Assembly (NCBI GenBank): GCA_036170135.1
Contig: JAVHOP010000105.1
Location: forward strand, 1-33,369
Origin: CG1-02-35-72 sp036170135
GTDB taxonomy: Bacteria; Bacteroidota; Bacteroidia; Flavobacteriales; Flavobacteriaceae
Direction: 5' to 3'
DNA: 33,369 nt
The position numbers were made by a program, and so were the translations under genes. Under the pieces are notes generated by a model. It had not been told where the DNA came from. It made no database searches and was given only the letters and a program-made list of their open reading frames with translations. Numbering within the stretch: position 1 is the first letter of the stretch; the number at the start of each line of letters is the position of its first letter. This document shows positions 7,893 to 16,298 of the stretch, piece by piece.

Positions 7893-8861
7893 TTATGCGT
7901 TATTTTGTTTAAAGACTTTTAATTTTTCAACTAACTTAGGCACAACCTCAAAGGCATCGCCAACAATCCCATAATCGGCTGCTTTAAAGAATGGCGCTTC
8001 GGGATCGGTATTGATAACTACTTTTACTTTAGAGGAATTAATTCCAGCTAAATGTTGAATGGCTCCCGAAATACCAATAGCGATATAAAGGTTGGCAGCT
8101 ACTTGTTTACCGGTTTGCCCAACATGTTCGGCATGGTCGCGCCAATCTAAATCGGCAACTGGTTTAGAACAAGCGGTAGCGGCTCCTAAAACTTGAGCAA
8201 GATCTTCAATCATCCCCCAATTTTCGGGACCTTTTAAACCACGCCCTGCCGAAACAACAATATCAGCATCGGCAATGCTCACTTTACCACTTGTTTTAAT
8301 TACTTCTTTAGAGCTTATACCAAAATCAGCATCGCTTAAAGTTGGCGTAAAATCGGCAATAGTAGCAACAACTTTATTTTCAAAAATTCCGTAAGCATTC
8401 TTAGCTAATCCAATTACCCTAACAGAAGTTGTCAAGGTTGTAAAGCAAAAAGCCTTGTTAGAAAAAGCCTTGCGTTTTAACACAAATGGCGCTGTAGTTA
8501 CAGGAATACTCACTACATTTGAGGCTAATCCAGCATTCAAATTGTATGCTACCAAAGGCGCCAGATACAATCCGTTTGAACTCGAGTCGATAATAACAAC
8601 ATCGGCCGCTTCACTTTTGGCGGCTTGACAAACTACATCTGCAAAAGCTTTGGCATTAAAACTGTTTAATTTTTCGTTTTTTACATTTAAAATTTTTGAA
8701 GCACCATAAGTTGATAATTGGTTAGCATCAGTAGCATTGATGCTAAGAGCTACAAGATTTGTTTGTAACATTTCGGCTACTTTTGCACCATAAGAAGTGG
8801 CTTCGAAAGCTATTTTTTTATAAATACCTTCTGAGGTTTCGGCAAATACGAGTACTGACAT
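7893..8861 (-). CDS. etfA: Electron transfer flavoprotein subunit alpha
   Basis: A 322-residue ETF alpha (FixB family). The C-terminal FAD domain is clear: GRGLKGPENWGMIEDLAQVLG, then VADLDWRDHAEHVGQTGK, then YIAIGISGAIQHLAG and the nucleotide-binding INTDPEAPFFKAADYGIVGD. With EtfB it accepts electrons from acyl-CoA and other flavin dehydrogenases and passes them to ETF:quinone oxidoreductase. It follows etfB after 58 bp on the minus strand. The start MSVLVFAETSEG is standard. Confidence 0.97.
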   Translation of the reverse strand: MSVLVFAETSEGIYKKIAFEATSYGAKVAEMLQTNLVALSINATDANQLSTYGASKILNVKNEKLNSFNAKAFADVVCQAAKSEAADVVIIDSSSNGLYLAPLVAYNLNAGLASNVVSIPVTTAPFVLKRKAFSNKAFCFTTLTTSVRVIGLAKNAYGIFENKVVATIADFTPTLSDADFGISSKEVIKTSGKVSIADADIVVSAGRGLKGPENWGMIEDLAQVLGAATACSKPVADLDWRDHAEHVGQTGKQVAANLYIAIGISGAIQHLAGINSSKVKVVINTDPEAPFFKAADYGIVGDAFEVVPKLVEKLKVFKQNNA

Positions 8862-8919
8862 ATTTAAGAGTTTTTTTGCTTTTATATTTTTAAATCAGAT
8901 TATTAAGCGAGTTATAAGA

Positions 8920-9666
8920 TTAGATTACTTTGGCCTCGGTATGCAATAAATTGATTAATTCATCAATGTTATCGGGAGAAACTAATTTACAAGCACTTTT
9001 AACAGGTGGTTTTTCAAAACTCACCGTTGTGCTATTTGGTTTAATATCAATTGGCAGAACAACTTTTAAGGGTTTTTGACGCGCCATCATAATACCGCGC
9101 ATATTGGGTATTCTTAAATCTTTTTCCTCAACAAGTCCTTTTTGTCCTCCAATAACAAGTGGTAAAACCGTAGTTAAAATCTCACTGCCGCCATCAATTT
9201 CTCTGGTTGCTGTTACATTTTGACCTTCAATTTCGATAGCAATACAAGCATTTACAAAGTTATAGCCTAAACTTGCTGCTAAAAATCCGGGAACCATACC
9301 ACCGTTATAATCGATAGATTCTCTACCTGCTAAAACAACGTCAAAAGCGCCTTGTTTAACAACTTCGGCAATTTGTTTAGCAACGTAAAAGGCGTCGGTT
9401 GGTTCGGCATCAACTCTTATCGCATCATCGGCGCCAATAGCTAATGCTTTTCGCAAAGTGGGTTCAACAATTTGAGTGCCAACGGTAACAACGCTAATGG
9501 TAGCGCCTTGTTTTTCCTTAAACCAAATGGCTCTTGTCAAGCAATACTCGTCGTGTGGATTGATGACATATTGTACGCCATTCGTGTCAAATTTAGTATC
9601 GCCTTCTGTGAAATTTATTTTAGAAGTGGTATCAGGAACGTGACTTATACAAACTAATAGCTTCAT
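8920..9666 (-). CDS. etfB: Electron transfer flavoprotein subunit beta
   Basis: A 248-residue ETF beta (FixA family), with N-terminus MKLLVCISHVPDT, the central DAVLAGRESIDYNGGMVPG-type AMP-binding segment (here VVLAGRESIDYNGGMVPGFL), and GGQKGLVEEKDLRIPNMRGIMMARQKPL, the recognition-loop region. It is the first gene of the minus-strand run etfB-etfA-nuclease-permease-thyA. Upstream is a 161-bp divergent region shared with pdhB that holds a promoter box for each direction and a 26-bp palindrome overlapping the expected -33 region of etfB. Confidence 0.97.
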   Translation of the reverse strand: MKLLVCISHVPDTTSKINFTEGDTKFDTNGVQYVINPHDEYCLTRAIWFKEKQGATISVVTVGTQIVEPTLRKALAIGADDAIRVDAEPTDAFYVAKQIAEVVKQGAFDVVLAGRESIDYNGGMVPGFLAASLGYNFVNACIAIEIEGQNVTATREIDGGSEILTTVLPLVIGGQKGLVEEKDLRIPNMRGIMMARQKPLKVVLPIDIKPNSTTVSFEKPPVKSACKLVSPDNIDELINLLHTEAKVI

Positions 9667-9715
9667 ATTTTTAATTGTTTTTTTAATGTTTTATTGAAAA
9701 AAATAATTGAAGTTC

Positions 9716-9723
9716 CAAAGTTA
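9716..9723 (-). promoter_or_regulatory. Predicted -7 promoter box for etfB
   Basis: TAACTTTG on the minus strand matches TAnnTTTG, with a predicted transcription start near 9711 and a leader of about 45 nt. No obvious -33 TTG is present; that region is occupied by the palindrome at 9737-9762. Confidence 0.5.
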
Positions 9724-9736
9724 ATACTTTTTTTTA

Positions 9737-9762
9737 TTTTTATTATGCACGCATAATAAAAA
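9737..9762. promoter_or_regulatory. Perfect 26-bp palindrome between etfB and pdhB, candidate operator
   Basis: The arms TTTTTATTATGC (9737-9748) and GCATAATAAAAA (9751-9762) are exact reverse complements around a 2-bp centre. The short spacer makes a transcript hairpin unlikely and favours binding by a dimeric helix-turn-helix regulator. It is centred at about -38 of the predicted etfB start and about -63 of pdhB. Confidence 0.55.
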
Positions 9763-9800
9763 TTTAAGATAAAATTAATGCATTAAAAAGCAATAATACC

Positions 9801-9808
9801 TATTTTTG
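9801..9808 (+). promoter_or_regulatory. Predicted -7 promoter box for pdhB
   Basis: TATTTTTG matches TAnnTTTG and lies 20 bp before the pdhB ATG, giving a leader of about 15 nt. Confidence 0.55.
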
Positions 9809-9827
9809 CCGTTCAATTTTACAGAAT

Positions 9828-10808
9828 ATGAGAACAATACAATTTAGAGAAGCCATTTGTGAAGCCATGAGCGAAGAAATGCGGAGAGATGAATCTATTT
9901 ATTTGATAGGAGAAGAGGTGGCCGAATATAATGGAGCCTATAAAGCTTCAAAAGGCATGCTTGAAGAATTTGGTGCCAAACGTGTTATTGACACACCTAT
10001 TGCCGAATCGGGTTTTACCGGTATTGCTATTGGATCGGCAATGAATGGCAACCGCCCAATTGTTGAATATATGACGTTTAACTTTTCGCTTGTAGCGATT
10101 GATCAAATTATAAATAACGCTGCTAAAATGCGTCAGATGAGTGGTGGACAATTTAATATTCCCATTGTTTTTAGAGGTCCAACTGGTTCGGCTGGTCAAT
10201 TAGGCGCAACGCATTCTCAAGCTTTTGAAAACTGGTTTGCCAATACGCCGGGTTTAAAAGTAATTATTCCGTCAAATCCGTATGATGCAAAAGGCTTATT
10301 AAAAGCCGCCATTAGAGATAACGACCCCGTTATTTTTATGGAATCGGAACAAATGTATGGCGATAAAGGCGAAGTGCCGGATGGTGAGTATATTCTTCCT
10401 ATTGGTGTTGCCGATATCAAACGCGCCGGAACAGATGTTACCGTAGTGTCTTTCGGAAAAATAATTAAAGAAGCTTATAAAGCCGCTGATATTTTAGAAA
10501 AAGAAGGTGTTTCGATTGAAATTATAGACTTACGAACCATTAGACCAATGGATTATCAAGCCATCATTACCTCAGTTAAGAAAACAAATCATTTAGTAAT
10601 TTTAGAAGAATCTTGGCCTTTTGGAAGTATTGCATCAGAAATAACATACCAAATTCAAGAACAAGCATTCGATTTTTTGGATGCGCCCATTCAAAGAATT
10701 ACAACCGCCGATACACCAGCACCTTATTCGCCAGTGCTTTTAGAAGAATGGTTGCCAAATGCTAACGATGTTGTTGCGGCCGTTAAAAAAATTCTTAACC
10801 TCAAATAA
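9828..10808 (+). CDS. pdhB: Pyruvate dehydrogenase complex E1 component subunit beta
   Basis: A 326-residue alpha-ketoacid dehydrogenase E1 beta (transketolase-like). Motifs include MRTIQFREAICEAMSEEM, GEEVAEYNGAYKASKGMLEEFG, DTPIAESGFTGIAIGSAMNG and the C-terminal VVILEESWPFGSIASEI-type block. With the alpha subunit, encoded elsewhere, it performs the TPP-dependent decarboxylation of pyruvate and acylates lipoyl-E2. The sequence matches the pyruvate-specific flavobacterial type better than the branched-chain type, but substrate assignment rests on family similarity. It is transcribed divergently from etfBA. A DUF5686 gene follows 66 bp downstream. Confidence 0.93.
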   Translation: MRTIQFREAICEAMSEEMRRDESIYLIGEEVAEYNGAYKASKGMLEEFGAKRVIDTPIAESGFTGIAIGSAMNGNRPIVEYMTFNFSLVAIDQIINNAAKMRQMSGGQFNIPIVFRGPTGSAGQLGATHSQAFENWFANTPGLKVIIPSNPYDAKGLLKAAIRDNDPVIFMESEQMYGDKGEVPDGEYILPIGVADIKRAGTDVTVVSFGKIIKEAYKAADILEKEGVSIEIIDLRTIRPMDYQAIITSVKKTNHLVILEESWPFGSIASEITYQIQEQAFDFLDAPIQRITTADTPAPYSPVLLEEWLPNANDVVAAVKKILNLK

Positions 10809-10831
10809 ATTTTTAAATAACGCTTTGTTAG

Positions 10832-10866
10832 ATTCCATTCTTTAGCAGTCTAAAAAAGGAATTTTT
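10832..10866 (+). terminator. Weak hairpin with T-run between pdhB and the DUF5686 gene
   Basis: ATTCC (10832-10836) and TTTAG (10841-10845) pair with CTAAA (10850-10854) and GGAAT (10858-10862), with an internal loop, and a T5 follows. It lies only 8 bp before the next ATG, so it may act as a partial terminator or attenuator. No TAnnTTTG box is present between the genes. Confidence 0.35.
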
Positions 10867-10874
10867 GTGTAAAT

Positions 10875-13370
10875 ATGAAAAAAGGGATACTTATTATAGT
10901 TTTGTTTTGTTCTGCTATTGCTTTTGCCCAAGTAAAAGTTAAAGTCGGCGGAAAAATTGTCGATTCTTCTGGTGAACCAATCGCTTTTGCAGATGTATTT
11001 TTTAAAGGCTCCACCAAAGGAACTATTACCGATGAAAATGGAAAATTTTATTTGGAATCGGATACATATTATAGCACACTGATTATAAATTTTTTAGGAT
11101 TCGACAAAAAAGAAATTCAGCTTTCACAAGGTCAAAATTTTAATATGGTCATTGTCTTAAAAGAAGAAGCGGCACAGCTAAATTCAGTCGAAATTTATTC
11201 CGGCAAAGTCAAGAAAAAGGGGAACCCTGCCATCGCTATTTTAAATAAAATCTGGGCACACAAACGTCAAAATGGAGTGTATCTTTTTCCTCAATTTCAA
11301 AATGACAGGTACGAAAAAATAGAATTCGATTTAAATACCATCGACGATAAATTGAAAAACAGCAGTATTTTTAAAGGTTTAGAATTTGTTTTTGATCAAA
11401 TTGATTCTTCAAATATAACGGGTAAGGCTTATTTACCTATGTTTATTAACGAAGCAGTTTATAAAGAATACGGCCAAAATACCGCGCCAAGAAAATATAA
11501 AGAAGAATTGGTTGCCAATAAAAATTCAGGTTTTAAAAATAACCAAAGCCTTATTGCATTTGTAAAACAACTTTATGCCGATTATAATGTTTACGATAAC
11601 TATATCAAGATATTTGACAAAAGTTTTACCAGCCCGGTTTCAAGAACTGGACCTTCGGTTTATAATTATGTCTTAGCCGATAGTGCCTTTATTGATAACA
11701 AATGGTGCTATAAAATTGTATATTATCCTCGCCGTAAAAACGAACTGACTTTTAAAGGTCAATTTTGGGTAAACGATACCACTTTTGCTTTGAAAAAAAT
11801 TACGATGGAAGCAAATAAAAGCGCTAATATCAATTGGGTTAAAGAGCTTTATCTTGACCAAGAATTCAACGTGCTTAACGATTCGGTTTTTTTATTGAAA
11901 CGCGATTATTTAATGTCTGATTTCGCATTGAATAAACGCGAAAAATCAAAGGGTGTTTACGGTAAGCGGACATCCCTTTTTAATAATTACGATTTTAAAA
12001 CAAAACTAAAAGAGGCTACATTCGCAAAACGCGTGAACGAATATTCTCCAGAAGTTTATAATAAAACAGATGATTTTTGGGATAAAAACAGATTAGAAAA
12101 TCTAAATAAGGATGAAAGTGGAATTTATAAAATGCTAGACACCCTGCTTACCACTAAAAAGTTCAAACACATATATAATTTAACGGCGACCTTGTACACG
12201 GGCTATTGGCAATTTATAAAACCCATAGATGTGGGTCCCATTTTTTCTACCTTTGGTAAAAACGATGTCGAAGGGATGCGCGTCAGAATTGGAGCTAGAA
12301 CATACAAAACCCTGAGTGATTTAGCTAGATTACAAGGATTTGTTGCTTACGGATTTAAAGATAAAGTGGTAAAATATGGGATGTCGGGTAGTTGGATGAT
12401 CGATAAAAAAAGTCGGTTTACCCTTTTTGCAGGAAATAGAAAAGATATTGAGCAAACTGGATTTAGTTTAACAACCATTAATGATGTATTAAATCGGAGC
12501 TTTGCTTCGGCAGCTTTTTTTACGCGTGGCGATAATTTTAGGCTCACCGATTTAAATCTCACCAATACCGGATTCCATCTCGACGTCGCAAAAAATCTCG
12601 AATTTAAGGTTAGCACCACTTATAAAACCTTAGCATCGGCATCACCATTATTTAATATCGATTATTATACAGATGCATCGCACACGCAAATAAAATCGAA
12701 TATCAAACAAGCCGAGGTAGATGTGTCATTACGTTACACGCCAAAACGCGTTAACTTTGGTTATGGTGTTGAACGTGGGGTGAGTAATGAAGCGCGTTTT
12801 CCTGTTTTATACTTAAGTTATACTAAAGGACTAAAGGGCATTTTTAACAGTGATTTTAACTATCAAAAATTACAATTTTATTACAACCAACCATTTCTGG
12901 TGGGCGGTGTTGGAAGAATGCACTCGACCATAGAAATTGGAAAAACTTTTGGAGCAGTTCCTATTTTATTGATGAATGCCGTACCAGCCAATCAAACTTT
13001 ATTTATGGCGCCAAATACATTCGATTTGTTAAATTATTATGAATTTGTAACCGATCAATATGCGTCATTTCACATTGAAAATAATTTTAATGGTCGTATT
13101 TTTTCTCGATTTCCTTTGTTAAGGAATCTCAATTTAAGAGAAATAGCTGGAATTAGAGGTATTATTGGTAACGTATCGGCCGATAACATTGCATTAAACG
13201 CTTCAGGTATTACTTATAAAGCCCCCACACATATGTATTGGGAATGGCATGTAGGTGTAGCCAATATTCTTAAAATTATCAGAATTGATTTTGTGTATCG
13301 CGGTAATTATAAAGATATGCCGGGAGCAACCAAATACGCTATTAAAGGCGGCGCTGGATTCTACTTTTAA
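10875..13370 (+). CDS. DUF5686 / carboxypeptidase-like regulatory domain outer-membrane protein
   Basis: An 831-residue protein with a clear signal peptide (MKKGILIIVLFCSAIAFAQ), then a carboxypeptidase-regulatory-like domain at about residues 22-105 (GGKIVDSSGEPIAFADVFF, GTITDENGKFYL, LNSVEIYSG). DUF5686 follows to the C-terminus, which ends in an aromatic strand (YAIKGGAGFYF) typical of outer-membrane barrels. It is paralogous to the protein at 19-2475: both have the same order and a shared late block (YASFHIENNFNGRIFSRFPLL here, YAEFHLQHHFDGYIFRKLPLL there). Function is unknown. It is probably co-transcribed with pdhB at least in part and ends at a strong terminator 16 bp after its stop. 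Confidence 0.87.
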   Translation: MKKGILIIVLFCSAIAFAQVKVKVGGKIVDSSGEPIAFADVFFKGSTKGTITDENGKFYLESDTYYSTLIINFLGFDKKEIQLSQGQNFNMVIVLKEEAAQLNSVEIYSGKVKKKGNPAIAILNKIWAHKRQNGVYLFPQFQNDRYEKIEFDLNTIDDKLKNSSIFKGLEFVFDQIDSSNITGKAYLPMFINEAVYKEYGQNTAPRKYKEELVANKNSGFKNNQSLIAFVKQLYADYNVYDNYIKIFDKSFTSPVSRTGPSVYNYVLADSAFIDNKWCYKIVYYPRRKNELTFKGQFWVNDTTFALKKITMEANKSANINWVKELYLDQEFNVLNDSVFLLKRDYLMSDFALNKREKSKGVYGKRTSLFNNYDFKTKLKEATFAKRVNEYSPEVYNKTDDFWDKNRLENLNKDESGIYKMLDTLLTTKKFKHIYNLTATLYTGYWQFIKPIDVGPIFSTFGKNDVEGMRVRIGARTYKTLSDLARLQGFVAYGFKDKVVKYGMSGSWMIDKKSRFTLFAGNRKDIEQTGFSLTTINDVLNRSFASAAFFTRGDNFRLTDLNLTNTGFHLDVAKNLEFKVSTTYKTLASASPLFNIDYYTDASHTQIKSNIKQAEVDVSLRYTPKRVNFGYGVERGVSNEARFPVLYLSYTKGLKGIFNSDFNYQKLQFYYNQPFLVGGVGRMHSTIEIGKTFGAVPILLMNAVPANQTLFMAPNTFDLLNYYEFVTDQYASFHIENNFNGRIFSRFPLLRNLNLREIAGIRGIIGNVSADNIALNASGITYKAPTHMYWEWHVGVANILKIIRIDFVYRGNYKDMPGATKYAIKGGAGFYF

Positions 13371-13386
13371 ACAAATTTTAAATTTA

Positions 13387-13437
13387 AACCGATATAGCAA
13401 AGATGTTTGTATCTTTGCTATATCGGTTATTTTTTTA
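13387..13437 (+). terminator. Strong rho-independent terminator after the DUF5686 gene
   Basis: A perfect 18-bp stem (13387-13404 with 13411-13428), a 6-nt loop, then a T7 tract. It closes the pdhB-DUF5686 transcript. The right arm also contains TATCTTTG (13410-13417), see the deoC promoter entry. Confidence 0.9.
13410..13417 (+). promoter_or_regulatory. Possible deoC -7 box inside the terminator stem
   Basis: TATCTTTG is a perfect TAnnTTTG match and the only one in the 95-bp gap before deoC. It would start transcription near 13422, about 44 nt before the deoC ATG. It lies in the 3' arm of the preceding terminator, so one DNA element may end one transcript and start the next. Confidence 0.35.
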
Positions 13438-13465
13438 ATAATCACGAATAAAAAAAGTTTAATTA

Positions 13466-14365
13466 ATGACACAAATAAATTTTTTTGATACGCCTAAAGT
13501 CGATCAGGTAGGCATTCAAGATCGAATTTCAAGAATCACATCGCGAAGCATAAAAAATGAAGCCAAATTAAAAGGGCTTTATATGATTTTGAATATGATA
13601 GATTTGACTACCCTCGAAGGTGCCGATACCGAAGATAAGGTTAAACATATCTGCTATAAAGCCATGCATTTGCACGACGACTTTCCAGGTTTGCCTACAA
13701 CAGCAGCCGTTTGTGTGTATCCAAACTTTGTAAAAACTGCCATTGCCGAACTCAAAGGCTCAGGAGTAAAAGTAGCTTCGGTAGCAACCGCATTTCCAAG
13801 TGGGCAAGCGAGCACCCAAACCAAATTAGACGACGTAAAACAAGCGGTTGACAATGGAGCCGATGAGGTTGATATGGTTTTAAGTCGTGGTAAATTTCAC
13901 AGTGGCGACTACCAGTTTGTGTATGATGAAATTGCCACCATAAAAGCAACTATCGGCAAAGCAAGGTTAAAAGTTATCCTCGAAACAGGGGAATTAGGAA
14001 GCCTAGACAATGTCCGTCGCGCCAGCGATATCGCTATGCACGCCGGAGCCGATTTTATTAAAACTTCTACCGGAAAAATAAGCCCTGCTGCCACATTGCC
14101 CGTAACTTTAGTAATGCTCGAAGCCATAAAAGATTATTACTACAAAACCGGAAGAATGGTTGGTATGAAACCCGCAGGTGGTATTTCTAATGCTAAGTTA
14201 GCGTTGCATTATTTACTAATGGTAAAGGAAACTTTAGGGGGTAAATGGTTGACCAATACCTATTTCAGAATTGGTGCCAGCAGTTTAGCAAATGATGTGT
14301 TGATGCAAATCATCAAACAAAAAACCGGCAATTATCAATCTAAAGATTACTTTTCAAAAGATTAA
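13466..14365 (+). CDS. deoC: Deoxyribose-phosphate aldolase DeoC
   Basis: A 299-residue class I aldolase that cleaves 2-deoxyribose 5-phosphate to glyceraldehyde 3-phosphate and acetaldehyde. Active-site residues are visible: Schiff-base Lys199 in FIKTSTGK, Lys235 in GMKPAGGI and Asp136 in ADEVDMVLS. It is longer than the E. coli enzyme (259) because of an extra N-terminal segment of about 35 residues, as in the longer DeoC subgroup. A full-length aldehyde dehydrogenase starts 4 bp after its stop, which implies translational coupling and suggests the acetaldehyde is oxidised by the next product. Confidence 0.95.
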   Translation: MTQINFFDTPKVDQVGIQDRISRITSRSIKNEAKLKGLYMILNMIDLTTLEGADTEDKVKHICYKAMHLHDDFPGLPTTAAVCVYPNFVKTAIAELKGSGVKVASVATAFPSGQASTQTKLDDVKQAVDNGADEVDMVLSRGKFHSGDYQFVYDEIATIKATIGKARLKVILETGELGSLDNVRRASDIAMHAGADFIKTSTGKISPAATLPVTLVMLEAIKDYYYKTGRMVGMKPAGGISNAKLALHYLLMVKETLGGKWLTNTYFRIGASSLANDVLMQIIKQKTGNYQSKDYFSKD

Positions 14366-14369
14366 GCTT

Positions 14370-15839
14370 ATGAAAGCAAACGTAAATATAGACTACAGTT
14401 CTAACTGGAATTTAGATCCAGCTCCCGAAAGTACGTCACACATCCATTTAAAAACGCATTACGATTTATTTATAAACGGCAAATTTGTCAAACCTACCGG
14501 CAATAAATATTTTGACACCATCAATCCGGCAAACGAAAAAGTTTTAGCAAAAGTAGCTTCTGCCACCATTTCTGATGTTGATTTGGCCGTTAAGGCTGCC
14601 CGGAATGCCTATAATAACATTTGGTCAAAATTATCAGGAAAAGAACGCGGCAAATATATTTTCAGAATCGCTAGAATTATTCAAGAGCGCGCCCGTGAAT
14701 TTGCGGTAATCGAATCGCTAGATGGCGGTAAACCCATTCGTGAATCGCGCGATATCGATATTCCATTAGTTTCAGCTCACTTTTTTTATCATGCTGGCTG
14801 GGCCGATAAATTAGAATATGCCTTTCCTAATCAAAAACCAAAAGCCTTGGGGGTTGTGGGGCAAATCATCCCTTGGAATTTTCCGTTGTTGATGGCGGCT
14901 TGGAAAATAGCGCCCGCCTTAGCAGCTGGAAATACGGTAGTTATTAAAGCCTCAAACGCAACGCCATTAACGCTATATAAATTAGCCGAAGTTATAAAAG
15001 ATGCCGGCTTACCCGACGGAGTTGTAAATGTGGTTTCGGGGAGCGGTAGTGTGGTTGGTATGGCCATTGTCAATCATCCCGATGTCAATAAAATTGCGTT
15101 TACAGGTTCTACCAATGTTGGCAAAATTATTATGAAAGCTATCGCCGGTACAGGCAAGAAAGCTACCATGGAATTAGGTGGCAAAGCGGCTAACATAATT
15201 TTTGAAGATGCAGCACTAGACCAAGCGGTTGAGGGCATTGTTAATGGTATATTTTTTAATCAAGGTCACGTATGTTGTGCGGGTTCTAGATTGTACGTTC
15301 AAGAATCGGTTTACGAGGTTGTACTGCGCAAATTAAAAGACCGCATGCAATCTTTAATCATTGGCGATCCACTCGATAAAAATACCGATATCGGTGCAAT
15401 TAATTCTAAAGATCAACTCAACACTATTAACGATTATATTAAAATTGGATTACAAGAAGGCGCCGAAATTTACCAACCCGAATGCACGTTGCCTAAAAAG
15501 GGATTTTGGTGTAAGCCAACCTTATTTACACATGTAGCCCAATCTAATCGCATTGCGCAGGAAGAGATATTTGGTCCCGTTTTGGCTATTCAGACCTTTA
15601 GAACTATTGCCGAAGTACTCGAAAAAGCAAACAACACCCCTTATGGCTTATCGGCTGGCGTGTGGACCGATAAAGGTTCTAAAATATTTAATATGACCTC
15701 GCAGCTGCGTGCCGGCGTGGTTTGGGCAAACACCTTTAATAAATTTGATCCAGCATCGCCATTTGGCGGTTATAAAGAAAGCGGCTTTGGTCGCGAAGGT
15801 GGTATTCACGGGTTAGAAGCTTATTTAAAATTTGAATAA
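14370..15839 (+). CDS. NAD(P)-dependent aldehyde dehydrogenase
   Basis: A 489-residue aldehyde dehydrogenase with a complete catalytic set: the oxyanion Asn in PWNFPLLMAAWKIAPALAAGN (about residue 170), the nucleotide-site Lys in VIKASNATPL, FTGSTNVGK, general base Glu268 in MELGGK, and nucleophile Cys302 in FFNQGHVCCAGSR. The C-terminal FGGYKESGFGREGG motif is also present. Directly after deoC, its likely role is to oxidise acetaldehyde from deoxyribose breakdown, although the substrate cannot be read from sequence. The pairing with a second, non-catalytic ALDH homologue 499 bp downstream resembles a two-gene version of ALDH16, in which a catalytic ALDH domain is followed by a pseudo-ALDH domain in one chain. 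Confidence 0.92.
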   Translation: MKANVNIDYSSNWNLDPAPESTSHIHLKTHYDLFINGKFVKPTGNKYFDTINPANEKVLAKVASATISDVDLAVKAARNAYNNIWSKLSGKERGKYIFRIARIIQERAREFAVIESLDGGKPIRESRDIDIPLVSAHFFYHAGWADKLEYAFPNQKPKALGVVGQIIPWNFPLLMAAWKIAPALAAGNTVVIKASNATPLTLYKLAEVIKDAGLPDGVVNVVSGSGSVVGMAIVNHPDVNKIAFTGSTNVGKIIMKAIAGTGKKATMELGGKAANIIFEDAALDQAVEGIVNGIFFNQGHVCCAGSRLYVQESVYEVVLRKLKDRMQSLIIGDPLDKNTDIGAINSKDQLNTINDYIKIGLQEGAEIYQPECTLPKKGFWCKPTLFTHVAQSNRIAQEEIFGPVLAIQTFRTIAEVLEKANNTPYGLSAGVWTDKGSKIFNMTSQLRAGVVWANTFNKFDPASPFGGYKESGFGREGGIHGLEAYLKFE

Positions 15840-15840
15840 A

Positions 15841-15928
15841 TGAGATAATGAGATAATTAGATAATGAGATAATGAGATAATTAGATAATGAAATAATTAA
15901 ACTATTAACTCATTAACCAATTAAAAAA
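15841..15928 (+). repeat. Octamer tandem array in front of the IVP-type gene
   Basis: Eleven consecutive 8-bp units fill the gap between the ALDH stop and the next start codon. The first six are TGAGATAA, TGAGATAA, TTAGATAA, repeated exactly as a 24-bp block (15841-15864 and 15865-15888). The next is TGAAATAA, then four units that decay but keep the TTAA start and the 8-bp phase. The array ends one base before the ATG at 15930. Because 8 is not a multiple of 3, it places stop codons in every forward frame. Confidence 0.85.
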
Positions 15929-15929
15929 G

Positions 15930-16298
15930 ATGCAGTTTACTAACAACACAAAATATAAAGAAAATATTATCCTTAAATTAACTTTTGAGTTTGCAGTTGC
16001 GATTGTTAAATATTCTGAAGAACTAGATAAAGAAAGAAAATTTAGTGTTGCTAATCAAATATTAAGATCAGGTACATCTATTGGTGCAAATGTTAAAGAA
16101 TCACAAAATGCTGAAAGCAAAAAAGATTTTATTCATAAATTAAAAATAGCTTTAAAAGAAGCAGATGAATTAGAATATTGGTTATTTCTTTGTAATGAAG
16201 TAGATTCATATCCTAGTTCAAGTAATTTATTAGAAAAATTAATTGAAATAAAGAAAATATTAAACAAAATTATTTCATCAACACAAAATAATATTTAA
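15930..16298 (+). CDS. Four-helix-bundle protein (23S rRNA intervening-sequence protein family)
   Basis: A 122-residue all-helical protein of the four-helix-bundle / 23S rRNA IVP family. Diagnostic parts are FEFAVAIVKYSEELDKERKFSVANQILRSGTSIGANVKESQNAESKKDFIHKLKIALKEADELEYWL. Members were first found in insertions of 23S rRNA, but many, as here, sit in protein-coding regions; their biochemical role is not established. It interrupts two aldehyde dehydrogenase-type genes, is visibly AT-richer than either, is preceded by an octamer array, and is bounded by the 9-bp direct repeat ATTAACCAA (15912-15920 and 16319-16327). This suggests later acquisition as a cassette, by an unknown mechanism. Confidence 0.88.
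   Translation: MQFTNNTKYKENIILKLTFEFAVAIVKYSEELDKERKFSVANQILRSGTSIGANVKESQNAESKKDFIHKLKIALKEADELEYWLFLCNEVDSYPSSSNLLEKLIEIKKILNKIISSTQNNI

Noticed and set aside
9948..10420. Minus-strand frames inside pdhB
   Set aside because: Shadows of a strongly conserved E1 beta gene.
13285..13488. Plus-strand 67-codon frame spanning the end of the DUF5686 gene, the terminator and the deoC start
   Set aside because: It reads through a strong terminator stem and overlaps two real genes.
15841..15928. Octamer array as a CRISPR array
   Set aside because: Units are 8 bp, directly contiguous, with no spacers and no cas genes.
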